In this document: positions 1 to 7,837 of the stretch, piece after piece | How positions within the stretch are numbered: position 1 is the stretch's first letter | How the letters are laid out: each line of letters opens with the position of its first letter | From: a bacterium | Lineage (GTDB): Bacteria; Bacteroidota; Bacteroidia; B-17B0; Aurantibacillaceae | DNA length: 64,000 nt | NCBI GenBank assembly: GCA_029945625.1 | Contig: JAQSCW010000055.1 | Coordinates: 248,001 to 312,000, forward strand | Reading direction: 5' to 3' | The notes under the pieces: model-generated | The model's input: only the letters and a program-made list of their open reading frames with translations | Database searches by the model: none | What the model was told of the DNA's origin: nothing | Position numbers and translations under genes: made by a program

Positions 1-82
1 AGGTGTACGCGGGGGCGCTCACACCAATAAGGGTGATAAGTACAAGCAGTGCGCCTACTACTATTGTGCGGTGCTTCAACAT
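1..82 (-). CDS. N-terminus of a membrane or exported protein (partial)
   Basis: The start is an ATG at 82-80, overlapping the last 7 bases of the preceding ketosynthase-like gene, and the frame stays open to the window edge. The 27 visible residues have a short basic start (MLKHR) followed by a hydrophobic stretch (TIVVGALLVLITLIG). This fits a signal peptide or the first membrane helix. The tight overlap says it belongs to the flexirubin-type operon. MMPL-type exporters, LolA-like proteins and other envelope genes are known in aryl polyene loci, so one of these is plausible, but the fragment is too short to decide. Confidence 0.55.
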   Translation of the reverse strand, partial: MLKHRTIVVGALLVLITLIGVSAPAYT

Positions 83-1137
83 GCCGACACACATATGAGT
101 GAATACAGTTCGTCAGAATGATGGTTGACGATTAGAATATTTCTGAGGGAATTCGGCTTCGTTTGATCGGAAGGTATACAACCGGGCACTAGTTGCTTCT
201 TGATAATTGAGGTACCTAACCACAAGGCAAATGCACCGGAGGTAAAGTACTCGCCACAAAGTGGTTTAAAATAAGCAAGCGGTATGTTCAGCCGGCTTTC
301 AAACTCTTTTAATTTCAGATCTTTTTCCACGTCACCGCTTCTACCGGATAAAACAAGATCAATTTCGCTTTTCTTTATAGCTAATTCTGAAAGGAATTCC
401 AGTGCCATTTCAAGCAGTTCTTCGCCTGAATTTGTTTTCTGAATAGTCTTTACACCGCGAATTTTTGCTAAGGAATTGGCATTGCGTTTTTTTGAGAGAT
501 TAAAAAATGCGGCGCCTTCTCCGGCCACAGATCCCTTGCTGGTGCTTTCCCATAAAAGTTCTTTAAGATCTTCAGCCGCTTTAATATGTCCTGCCCTTTC
601 AAATAGTTCCTGCAAAGGAGCATTGAGTTCATCAATTCCTCCTACTAGCACCTGTTGGGCTTCCCCTTCCTTTAAGAGCATTAAAGCATCGAGCAGGGCC
701 GATTCAAAGGAATTATTTTGATGAACATAAGTAAAATTATGTCCCTGACATTTGGTGAGCAAGGCAATCTGACCTGCAACACTGTTATGGGTAGATTGAA
801 TGAACGAGGTTGGCGTTAACAATTGTTCTTCGTTATCTACCAAGGCGCGCAGAAATTTATCAGTATCTTCAAAACAACCCATGCCTGTACCAACCACGAT
901 GGCATCGGGACTCTTAATGCCGGCGCGTTCAAGAGTCATCATACCTGCGGTGATGCCCATTTTTAAAATATGAGAGGCCCGACGGCTCATGGCCGAAGGA
1001 ATGTAATTTTTGTGTTCGAAGGGCGCAACTTTAAGGAATGGGGAGGGGGCAAATGGGGAACAGCCTTCGAAAAAGAAGGTCTCATCCACTGTGTTGTGGT
1101 GTGAAATGCAGGTGGCTCCATTGATAAATGCTTCCAT
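76..1137 (-). CDS. Ketosynthase-like partner without catalytic triad (chain-length-factor type), set A
   Basis: A 353-residue protein of ketosynthase fold. The ATG at 1137-1135 was chosen because it shares one base with the stop of the upstream ketosynthase (TGATG); a longer frame begins ten codons earlier. The nucleophile region that reads TACSS in active enzymes is VHQNNSFESAL here, with no Cys. The HGTGT motif is replaced by LSGRSGD, and GHT by GEY. All three catalytic residues are therefore gone. By analogy with chain-length factors of type II polyketide and aryl polyene systems, it should form a heterodimer with the ketosynthase at 1137-2327 and shape the product cavity. A paralogue with the same substitutions lies at 5319-6365. 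Confidence 0.85.
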   Translation of the reverse strand: MEAFINGATCISHHNTVDETFFFEGCSPFAPSPFLKVAPFEHKNYIPSAMSRRASHILKMGITAGMMTLERAGIKSPDAIVVGTGMGCFEDTDKFLRALVDNEEQLLTPTSFIQSTHNSVAGQIALLTKCQGHNFTYVHQNNSFESALLDALMLLKEGEAQQVLVGGIDELNAPLQELFERAGHIKAAEDLKELLWESTSKGSVAGEGAAFFNLSKKRNANSLAKIRGVKTIQKTNSGEELLEMALEFLSELAIKKSEIDLVLSGRSGDVEKDLKLKEFESRLNIPLAYFKPLCGEYFTSGAFALWLGTSIIKKQLVPGCIPSDQTKPNSLRNILIVNHHSDELYSLICVSAC

Positions 1138-2327
1138 CAATTTTTGCTGAAAATTAAGGAGGAACAATTTCCTCCAAATCCGAAGGAGTTAGACATCACA
1201 TGTTGCAGTGCGACGTCGTTTTGCAATGTATCAACCGGGCAAATAGTGAGGTCGGTCATTTGATGCTCACGGTTGAGACAAGGAAAGATCGTATTATGCT
1301 GAAGAGACAAAATTGAGATCACCGCTTCGATGGAGGCGGCTGCAGCAAGTGTATGTCCGGTATATGCCTTGGTAGAACTAAATGCAGGAACCTTTGAACC
1401 AAATACCGTTTGCATGGCTATCCCTTCAGATGAATCATTATTAGGTGTGCCGGTGCCGTGCGCATTGATATAATCAATTTGAGAAGGTTCGAGAGAGGCT
1501 ATCTTCAGCGCTTTTTGCATCGCCAAACAGGCACCTTGTCCTTCGGGAGAAGAAGCCGTTTGATGAAAGGCATCATTAGTATTGCTGTAACCGGTTAACA
1601 GGGCCAGACTTTTTTTTGAGGAGGATTTGACCATCTTTTCCGATTCAAGCATCAGGTAAGCAGCACCTTCTCCCAGGTTCAGGCCTTTACGCTGATCGTC
1701 AAATGGTTTGCACCATTCTTTATCAAGAATCAGTAAGGTATTAAAACCATTCAAGGTGAATAAAGACAAGGCGTCAACCCCGCCCACGAGCACCCTGTCG
1801 AGGATGCCATTTCTTATTAACCGCGCCCCCAGCATAATGGCGTTGGCTGCCGATGAGCAGGCGGTACTAATAGTGGTGACATGATCTTCAATTCCTAAAT
1901 GAGACGCGATCACATTCGTGCTTACCCCACTAAAATGAGAGTCGATAAAATTCCCTTGATACCGATTTTCAAAAAAATCCTTGTACAACAATTCGCTATG
2001 CGGCATTCCGGCTACCGTGGTGGAAGAGATGAAACCGGTGCGTGCTTCTTTCATATCGCCAATGCGGGCATTAATCAATGCTTGTTGTGCTGCTATCAAA
2101 CCCAGTAGGGTAGTGCGGTCAAATACTTGGCTTTCTGCCATCTCAGCCAATTGAACATTACTGAAAGGAATTTCGCCAACTAAAAAATCATCCCTATGGC
2201 GCGTTTTCAGATGATGAATCTTTCCAATCCCGGTTTTGCAGGCGTTCAGTGACTGAAAAGTTTCTTCAACCGAATTTCCGATTGCAGAAATAATTCCCAT
2301 CCCCGTAATATGTATCCGGTTTAACAT
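1137..2327 (-). CDS. 3-oxoacyl-ACP synthase (FabF-type ketosynthase), set A
   Basis: 396 residues, the usual length of a FabF-type condensing enzyme. The active site is intact: C157 in TISTACSSAAN, H290 in NAHGTGT, K320 and H325 in AYTGHT. It catalyses decarboxylative Claisen condensation of malonyl-ACP with an ACP-bound chain. It is followed by its catalytically dead partner (1-bp overlap) and preceded by an ACP gene 28 bp away, so the three look like one elongation module. The substrate (polyene or alkylresorcinol chain) cannot be read from the sequence. Confidence 0.92.
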   Translation of the reverse strand: MLNRIHITGMGIISAIGNSVEETFQSLNACKTGIGKIHHLKTRHRDDFLVGEIPFSNVQLAEMAESQVFDRTTLLGLIAAQQALINARIGDMKEARTGFISSTTVAGMPHSELLYKDFFENRYQGNFIDSHFSGVSTNVIASHLGIEDHVTTISTACSSAANAIMLGARLIRNGILDRVLVGGVDALSLFTLNGFNTLLILDKEWCKPFDDQRKGLNLGEGAAYLMLESEKMVKSSSKKSLALLTGYSNTNDAFHQTASSPEGQGACLAMQKALKIASLEPSQIDYINAHGTGTPNNDSSEGIAMQTVFGSKVPAFSSTKAYTGHTLAAAASIEAVISILSLQHNTIFPCLNREHQMTDLTICPVDTLQNDVALQHVMSNSFGFGGNCSSLIFSKN

Positions 2328-2355
2328 TTAGAATTAAGACCCTTGATGGTGCCCC

Positions 2356-2616
2356 TTACTTCATCTTCGAGGCCACATAATCGGCCATCGTTTGCACGGA
2401 AGTAAAAATGGCTTTTGCCTCCTTTGGGTCCTGAATTTTAATTTCGTAATTTTTTTCTAATAACACGATGAGTTCCAATGCATCGATGGAATCAAGCCCC
2501 AGGCCATCACCAAAAAGGGGGGCATTGGCGTCGATGTCTTCGGGTTTCACTTCCTCAAGATTCAATTGTTCTACAATCTGCACTTTTAAGTTTTTTATTA
2601 TTTCCTGTACTTCCAT
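2356..2616 (-). CDS. Acyl carrier protein, set A
   Basis: 86 residues, acidic, with the 4-prime-phosphopantetheine attachment site GLGLDSIDALE (S43). The ATG at 2616 was preferred over a start 36 codons further upstream, because that extension would run into the neighbouring gene and is not ACP-like. It carries the growing chain for the adjacent ketosynthases. It is about as long as, and clearly similar to, the ACP at 7565-7828 (both share APLFG-GLGLDSID), which suggests a duplication of the ACP-ketosynthase-partner module. A phosphopantetheinyl transferase is needed for activation and is not seen in this window. Confidence 0.93.
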   Translation of the reverse strand: MEVQEIIKNLKVQIVEQLNLEEVKPEDIDANAPLFGDGLGLDSIDALELIVLLEKNYEIKIQDPKEAKAIFTSVQTMADYVASKMK

Positions 2617-2617
2617 G

Positions 2618-3259
2618 TTATGTATTGTATAATTGTCGAATGTTCTCTGATGTATGGTCGAGCTCCGGGCCCGAATTCTGTTCTTTAAAATTACTTTTTT
2701 TAACGCAATAAACAAAAGCATCATTATGGGTGCGATCGCAATTTACCCAGCCGCAGACCACAAATTCGGTTCCCGTTGTCTGCAACAGAATAGTGCTGTA
2801 CGAGAAGAGAAGTTCCGGGTCAAATTGGTTAGAGATGAAAAAGGCATTTTCGCCGCTAATTTTGTGTTTGATGGCAATTTCACCCATGATAATATTGGGT
2901 AATGTGTAAACAAAAACGGAGGGACTTGGAAAATAGTTCTGTTTATCGGAAATGGCGTGTGCATGATTTCGGTCGCTGTCGAGACTGGAGGATTGATTTG
3001 AAAATATCAGGGCGATGCGACTCTTGTCCAGGGCTTTCCAATCGGGGCAATTTCTCAGAGCCAGTTCAGTAGCGAGCATTCCCAGTTTACACAATTTATC
3101 CATCTTGTGAAATTTTGGATAGTTGAGTTCACCGTATTTGTAAGCTGCACTCAGGAATTCAGGCAATTCTTTTTCAGAAGCCTCCTCGAAGAAGAGTTTT
3201 CCGCCAACGCTAATTTTGTTTGGAACAATTTTGCAATATGATGAAATTATGGCGTTCAT
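2618..3259 (-). CDS. Half-length ketosynthase-like protein (ApeC/chain-length-factor type)
   Basis: 213 residues that resemble only the N-terminal half of a beta-ketoacyl synthase, ending soon after the VVCGW segment that corresponds to the VxGG strand. The place where the catalytic Cys should be reads AFFISNQFDPELL, so it cannot be an active condensing enzyme. Short Cys-less proteins of this type (Ketoacyl-synt_2 family, ApeC in E. coli aryl polyene loci) act as partners of an active ketosynthase. Its start overlaps the stop of the intact ketosynthase at 3256-4383 by four bases, which makes that enzyme the obvious partner. The family call rests on motif position and context. Confidence 0.75.
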   Translation of the reverse strand: MNAIISSYCKIVPNKISVGGKLFFEEASEKELPEFLSAAYKYGELNYPKFHKMDKLCKLGMLATELALRNCPDWKALDKSRIALIFSNQSSSLDSDRNHAHAISDKQNYFPSPSVFVYTLPNIIMGEIAIKHKISGENAFFISNQFDPELLFSYSTILLQTTGTEFVVCGWVNCDRTHNDAFVYCVKKSNFKEQNSGPELDHTSENIRQLYNT

Positions 3260-4383
3260 AAGATCTTTTCAAAAATGGCTGCGGCATTGCAACCGCCAAA
3301 TCCGGAGGCAGTTTTTAAACAACTTTGCAATTCAAGTTTCGTTGTTTGGCGAATAACATGGTCTAGATGCGTGGTGCCTTGTGTTTCAAATCCTGCGGAA
3401 GCAATGAGGGTGTTTTGTTTGAGGCTTTCAAGGGCGATGATGCTCTCCAAAACTCCGGCAGCGCCAAGGGTGTGTCCGTAGTACCCTTTCAGGCTATTCA
3501 CAGGAAGATGTTGCAGGTTATGTCTTGAAAAAGCAACAGATTCCATTTCATCATTATACTCTGTGGCTGTTCCGTGTGCGCAAATAAAATCAACTGTTTT
3601 TTTATTTGCTTCCGTTAGGGTGTGAGCAATAGCCTGAAATAAACCATCTCCTGTACGAGAAGGTCCCGAAATGTGATTGGCATCATTTGCGCTGGCTCCT
3701 CCCGAAACGATCAACTTGGATAGGGGCTGGGCGCTTAGTAGAATGCTTGCCGCCGCTTCTCCCAAGTTAATCCCTTTCCTAGCCGCGTCAAATGGTTTGC
3801 AGACTTCATCGCTGAGGGCGCTAAAGGAGCGAAAGCCCGACAATGTAAATTCCGATACAAGATCGGCGCCGCATACAATAATATTCTGATAGCGATTGTT
3901 CTCAATAAAACGTTTGGCAATGATCATAGCCAGTAATCCTGAGATACAGGCATTTGAAACTACCAGAGGGGTATTGGCGCAGTGAAATACGTCGGCTATA
4001 CTTTTTGCAATTTCACTGAGGTACTCCCTGCCTGCAGGAAGTTCAGCATAGGCGTGTTCCAACACATCAATATTCCCTTTGGTGGTAGAGATCATCAATA
4101 AATTGTTTTTATCTGCCAGGTCGATGTTAGATTGCGCAAGCACCTCCTGAATGGAGAGCACACACATTTTTTCGAGGAAAGTGAAACTGCTTTTTTCGTT
4201 TCTTTTCGAAAAGTGGGAGTTGAGTTGGTCCCGATCAATTTTTGAACAATAGAAGCTGTGATCCGAAAATGGGAAATGGTGCTCGGTTACTGCACTTTTA
4301 CCCGAAGAGATAGCAGAGAAATTTGCTGCAGTGGTAAAACCAAGGGGACTTACGATATTATTTGCTCCTAGGAAAACGTGCAT
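3256..4383 (-). CDS. 3-oxoacyl-ACP synthase (ketosynthase), likely partner of the half-length protein
   Basis: 375 residues with complete ketosynthase residues: C146 in VVSNACISGL, H270 in CAHGTAT, K299 and H304 in YYGHTLGAAG. It is somewhat shorter and more divergent than the other ketosynthases in the operon (NACIS instead of TACSS). A four-base overlap with the downstream half-length, Cys-less ketosynthase-like gene suggests translational coupling and a heterodimer like ApeO/ApeC of aryl polyene pathways. Its likely role is chain elongation in the polyene or resorcinol branch. Confidence 0.88.
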   Translation of the reverse strand: MHVFLGANNIVSPLGFTTAANFSAISSGKSAVTEHHFPFSDHSFYCSKIDRDQLNSHFSKRNEKSSFTFLEKMCVLSIQEVLAQSNIDLADKNNLLMISTTKGNIDVLEHAYAELPAGREYLSEIAKSIADVFHCANTPLVVSNACISGLLAMIIAKRFIENNRYQNIIVCGADLVSEFTLSGFRSFSALSDEVCKPFDAARKGINLGEAAASILLSAQPLSKLIVSGGASANDANHISGPSRTGDGLFQAIAHTLTEANKKTVDFICAHGTATEYNDEMESVAFSRHNLQHLPVNSLKGYYGHTLGAAGVLESIIALESLKQNTLIASAGFETQGTTHLDHVIRQTTKLELQSCLKTASGFGGCNAAAIFEKIL

Positions 4384-4389
4384 GGATCT

Positions 4390-4812
4390 TTATTTCAAAA
4401 ACTTATTTTTCCATGCTTCAAAGAAGGCCGGCATGGTGATTTGTAATTCATTTTTTTCAATCTGTACAAAGGCCTGGATCGTTTTACCAGTGCAGAGCAC
4501 CTGATTGGCACTGTTGCGGATGACATATTCAAATACAATTTTTGCAGCAGGATCATCCACCATTTTGGCTTCAATACTTATAGTTTCTCCAAAGCTAACG
4601 GGCCGTTTATAATCCATTTCGAGGTGAACCAACGGAACAGATAAGCCATTTTTACTGTAAATTTCAAGGTAGGTGAAGTCGAAGGCTTTTCCAAATGCCT
4701 CACGGCCGTCTTCAAAATATTTGACATAATTTCCATGCCAAACAATTTTGAGCGGATCGCAATCACTGAATCTGATCTGCAGGTGGGTAATATAACTAAG
4801 AGTTCTAGGCAT
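4390..4812 (-). CDS. Hotdog-fold acyl-CoA/acyl-ACP thioesterase (YbgC/4HBT family)
   Basis: 140 residues, the normal size of a single hotdog domain. The N-terminal part has the 4-hydroxybenzoyl-CoA thioesterase pattern: R-F-S-D-C-D-P-L (D17, D19), then WHGNYVKYFEDGREAF with H26, N28 and Y29. Such enzymes hydrolyse acyl thioesters. In aryl polyene loci a thioesterase of this type (ApeK-like) is a regular member and may release or edit ACP-bound intermediates. It overlaps the upstream dehydratase-like gene by 8 bp and precedes the ketosynthase by 6 bp, so it is translated within the operon. Confidence 0.85.
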   Translation of the reverse strand: MPRTLSYITHLQIRFSDCDPLKIVWHGNYVKYFEDGREAFGKAFDFTYLEIYSKNGLSVPLVHLEMDYKRPVSFGETISIEAKMVDDPAAKIVFEYVIRNSANQVLCTGKTIQAFVQIEKNELQITMPAFFEAWKNKFLK

Positions 4813-5251
4813 TTTGGTCTGCGGGTTTTTGGATGAATATTTTCATTTCGCATTCTGCTATCTTCTCGCCATTGCAGTATGAAAAACCGTCAATTATGGT
4901 AACATCCATCACTTCTGTTTTAATCACCACAGTGGTTTCCAACACATCGTTTATTTTTGGTAACGCAAAAATTTTCAGATCTTTCACTGCGCCAATAAAT
5001 CCAATAAGCGGCTCTTTGCCCATTTTTTTTACTTCGTAACCGGCTTTTGCTGCGGCGGTTTGTGCAATGTTTTCAATGATCCCCGGTTCGTGTAAGATAC
5101 CATCTTTCACAAAAATAGTATTGGCGTCAATTCTAAAAGAAGTTTTAGTAGTTACCCCTTCGCACTGTTCAATGGTATCGATCATTACCATGGGTGCCTT
5201 CTGTGGAATATAGGCACCGATCTCTTCTTTTGTTACCAAGGGTTTTGCCAT
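4805..5251 (-). CDS. 3-hydroxyacyl-ACP dehydratase-like hotdog protein
   Basis: 148 residues from the ATG at 5251; the frame extends two codons to a TTG that I consider unlikely. It has a FabZ/ApeI-like layout: IPQKAPMVMID near residue 17 in place of the FabZ H-x-x-PF-x-x-ID, then LHEPGIIENIAQTAA, where the Glu-x-x-Ala-Gln pattern of the catalytic helix is kept. The usual catalytic His of FabZ is not at its normal place (QKAPM), so activity is inferred rather than shown. Repeated dehydration without enoyl reduction is what builds a conjugated polyene, and this is the only dehydratase candidate visible here. Confidence 0.75.
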   Translation of the reverse strand: MAKPLVTKEEIGAYIPQKAPMVMIDTIEQCEGVTTKTSFRIDANTIFVKDGILHEPGIIENIAQTAAAKAGYEVKKMGKEPLIGFIGAVKDLKIFALPKINDVLETTVVIKTEVMDVTIIDGFSYCNGEKIAECEMKIFIQKPADQNA

Positions 5252-5318
5252 GTTCAAAATAGTTCCCGAAGATACTATTATTTATAAAATTGGGACCTGT
5301 TTTTTGTAAATTAAGTGA

Positions 5319-6365
5319 TCACTCCACAGCCGAAATCAGCATGAAACTGTGCTGATGGCCTTGAAAGGAATTGTAGACAAGCAGGTTTCGAAAAGTTGTT
5401 GAGCGGGCTTTGCGTTTTTCAAGAACTGCAGGTATTGTTTGTGTTTGCAGTATGTTGCAGCTTAACCAGAGGGCAAAAGAGGAGGCTGTGGGATATTCGC
5501 CGCAAAGATGTTTGAAGCGAAGCAGCCCCGCGTTTTCTCCAACTGTTGCTTCCATGGCTTCGTAAAAGGGGAGTAGCCGACGATCTCCGTTTTCTCCCGA
5601 CAAAACCAAATCTAACTGTTCGCCTTTCGGGAGGTGTTTTTCTAGAAAATGTTCAAGTTTTTTTTGAATTTCAGCTTCATCAGTACTATGACTAGTGAAA
5701 AGTGACGTAAACTTGGCAGTGGCCGATGTACGTGTGTTATTTACCAAAAACATAGCGGCACCTTCGCCGGCAATAGTGCCGTTGGTGCTAGAATTGAAGA
5801 GACGCTCAGCGCTTACTTCCTCTTTTTTATACCAGCCGGCTAACCAATCAATGTTATAGTTATAGCTGGAAATCTCATCGGCACCTCCAAGCAAATAACT
5901 AGCTGAAGGCTGTTCTGACAAGAGCATGACGACATCGAGCAGCGCATTTTCGAATGATAAACCACGATGAACATGCGTGTTGTTGTAGTTTTTGTTTTTC
6001 ACCATGAAGGCGATTTGTGAAGCCAAACCATTGGGAGTGCTCTGAACAAAATTTCCGGGAGTGAGCAAACCCTCCTCATATTGTACGATTTGATTCATGA
6101 ACTTGATGCTATCTTCCATGCCTCCATTTGCCGTACCTATAATTACACCGTCGAGTTGGGGATGTTTCTGAATGATGTGCAGGGCCGCGCCAACACTCAT
6201 TCGTACCGCTTTTCCCATTCTTCTGAGTACCGTGGGAGGAATACCTGCATATACCGGTTCAACGGCAAGTAATTTATTTCCCGAAATAATATTTGTGTTC
6301 TCGGGGCTTGATGCGAAGAGTTCATGAACCGGCGATATGGCAGCTATGTCGTGAATATAAAACAT
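5319..6365 (-). CDS. Ketosynthase-like partner without catalytic triad (chain-length-factor type), set B
   Basis: 348 residues from the ATG at 6365, two bases after the stop of the upstream ketosynthase; a longer frame exists but overlaps it. This is a paralogue of the protein at 76-1137, with the same losses: VHRGLSFENAL at the nucleophile site, LSGENGD in place of HGTGT, and GEY in place of GHT. Two such proteins, each directly behind its own active ketosynthase, show that an entire ketosynthase/partner pair was duplicated. The probable role is to set chain length or stabilise the elongating enzyme. Confidence 0.85.
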   Translation of the reverse strand: MFYIHDIAAISPVHELFASSPENTNIISGNKLLAVEPVYAGIPPTVLRRMGKAVRMSVGAALHIIQKHPQLDGVIIGTANGGMEDSIKFMNQIVQYEEGLLTPGNFVQSTPNGLASQIAFMVKNKNYNNTHVHRGLSFENALLDVVMLLSEQPSASYLLGGADEISSYNYNIDWLAGWYKKEEVSAERLFNSSTNGTIAGEGAAMFLVNNTRTSATAKFTSLFTSHSTDEAEIQKKLEHFLEKHLPKGEQLDLVLSGENGDRRLLPFYEAMEATVGENAGLLRFKHLCGEYPTASSFALWLSCNILQTQTIPAVLEKRKARSTTFRNLLVYNSFQGHQHSFMLISAVE

Positions 6366-6367
6366 GT

Positions 6368-7555
6368 TCAGGTCTTGGAAAAAACCAGTGAGGTGCAATT
6401 GCCGCCAAATCCGAACGAGTTTGAAAGCACATGTTGAACCTTTCTTCTTTCGTAGCTCAGATTTGGAATTAAGCTACTTGCAGGTATGGGGGACTGAAAA
6501 TGAAGCGCAGGATACATCTCTTGATGCACGATGTTCAAAACACTGTAAACAGCTTCAATGGCTCCGGAAGCGCCGAGCGTGTGACCAATGTTTGACTTGG
6601 TGGAAGCAAAAGCCGGTACTTTTTCAAAGACACGCAACAAGGCCGCGCTTTCAACTGCATCGTTATTTTCGGTGCCGGTGCCATGTGCATTAATGAAATC
6701 GATTTGTGAGGGAGAAAGGGAAGCTGCCTTCAGTGCCCCGCTCATAGCCAGATACGGACCTTCTCCGACCTCGGATAAAGATGACGGATGGTAGGCGTCG
6801 TTCTTATTGCAGAAGCCGCTCAATTCGGCGTATACTTTTTTTGATCCAACATCTTCTTCTTTTTCCAACACCAGAAAAGCGGCTCCCTCACCCAGATTAA
6901 GGCCCTTCCGCTGTTCGTCGAAGGGTTTGCATATTTCATTTGAAAGAATATTGAGGGAGTTAAAACCGTTTACTGTAAACTTCGAGAGGCTATCGCTTCC
7001 TCCCACAATGGCCCTTGTGGCATAGCCTTGTTGAATTAGTCGTGCCCCATACATTATGGCGTTGGCAGACGAAGAGCACGCTGTGTTAATGGTGTTAACG
7101 ATGCCCTGCAAATGAAATCGCGATTGAATGTACATATTCACCGACGCAAAGTCGTATGAAGCAAGGTATGCCGAACCATGAGATAAAAGGTTGGCGTCTT
7201 TATACATTTCATCGGTGAGGCACATACCACCTACCGTGTCGGCGCCAATAAAAGCCGTATCAGGGCTGCGGATAATTCCTGCCGAAAAACCGGCATCTTC
7301 CACTGCATCTTTAAAAGCGTGCAAGGTGAGCAAGCTTGTTCTGGTAACACCTGGCTCATGGGCGTTCAAGGTCTCTTCAAGTGATTCATTGCTGAATTTC
7401 ACTTCTCCAAAAGGCAAAAGTTCGGAGTATTTAGATTGTATAAAATTTCCTTTTGAAATGCCACATGTACCCGCTCTTAAGGCCATCAAATTTTGCTCCA
7501 CCGATGCCCCTATTGGACTAATAATGCCCATTCCAGTTATGACGATCTTGCTCAA
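6368..7555 (-). CDS. 3-oxoacyl-ACP synthase (FabF-type ketosynthase), set B
   Basis: 395 residues with an intact active site: C160 in NTINTACSSSAN, H291 in NAHGTGT, K320 and H325 in SNIGHTLGASGA. It has nearly the same length and motif spacing as the ketosynthase at 1137-2327 and is plainly its paralogue. The gene order ACP, ketosynthase, dead partner is the same in both sets. It condenses malonyl units onto an ACP-bound acyl or arylacyl chain. Which set extends the coumarate starter and which builds the alkyl chains of the resorcinol is not decidable here. Confidence 0.92.
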   Translation of the reverse strand: MSKIVITGMGIISPIGASVEQNLMALRAGTCGISKGNFIQSKYSELLPFGEVKFSNESLEETLNAHEPGVTRTSLLTLHAFKDAVEDAGFSAGIIRSPDTAFIGADTVGGMCLTDEMYKDANLLSHGSAYLASYDFASVNMYIQSRFHLQGIVNTINTACSSSANAIMYGARLIQQGYATRAIVGGSDSLSKFTVNGFNSLNILSNEICKPFDEQRKGLNLGEGAAFLVLEKEEDVGSKKVYAELSGFCNKNDAYHPSSLSEVGEGPYLAMSGALKAASLSPSQIDFINAHGTGTENNDAVESAALLRVFEKVPAFASTKSNIGHTLGASGAIEAVYSVLNIVHQEMYPALHFQSPIPASSLIPNLSYERRKVQHVLSNSFGFGGNCTSLVFSKT

Positions 7556-7564
7556 AATAAAAAA

Positions 7565-7828
7565 TCAGACCGTGCGATGCGTTTCAATGTAATCAACCAT
7601 CGTGTTTACACTCACCAAAATTTTACGTCCCTCTTTCGGATCGTGAATGTCGATGCCGTATTCTCTTTTCAACATCACAATTAATTCGAGAGAATCGATA
7701 GAGTCGAGCCCCAGACCTTCACCAAATAAAGGAGCATCATCCACAATCTCTTCCGGGGTGAGGGGCGAGAGGTTTAAGAACTCAATCATTTTCTTCTTTA
7801 CTTCCTGTGCGAGTTGTGTTTTTTCCAT
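7565..7828 (-). CDS. Acyl carrier protein, set B
   Basis: 87 residues with the phosphopantetheine site GLGLDSIDSLE (S43). It is closely related to the ACP at 2356-2616 over the central helix region. It lies 9 bp before the set B ketosynthase and 9 bp behind the ABC permease. It is the carrier for one of the two duplicated elongation modules. Confidence 0.93.
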   Translation of the reverse strand: MEKTQLAQEVKKKMIEFLNLSPLTPEEIVDDAPLFGEGLGLDSIDSLELIVMLKREYGIDIHDPKEGRKILVSVNTMVDYIETHRTV

Positions 7829-7837
7829 AGTTTTTAA

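Noticed and set aside
7191-7592. A 133-codon plus-strand frame opposite the set B ketosynthase
   Set aside because: It is antisense to a gene with a complete active site, has no family features and is one of many such frames produced by the codon pattern of the real genes.
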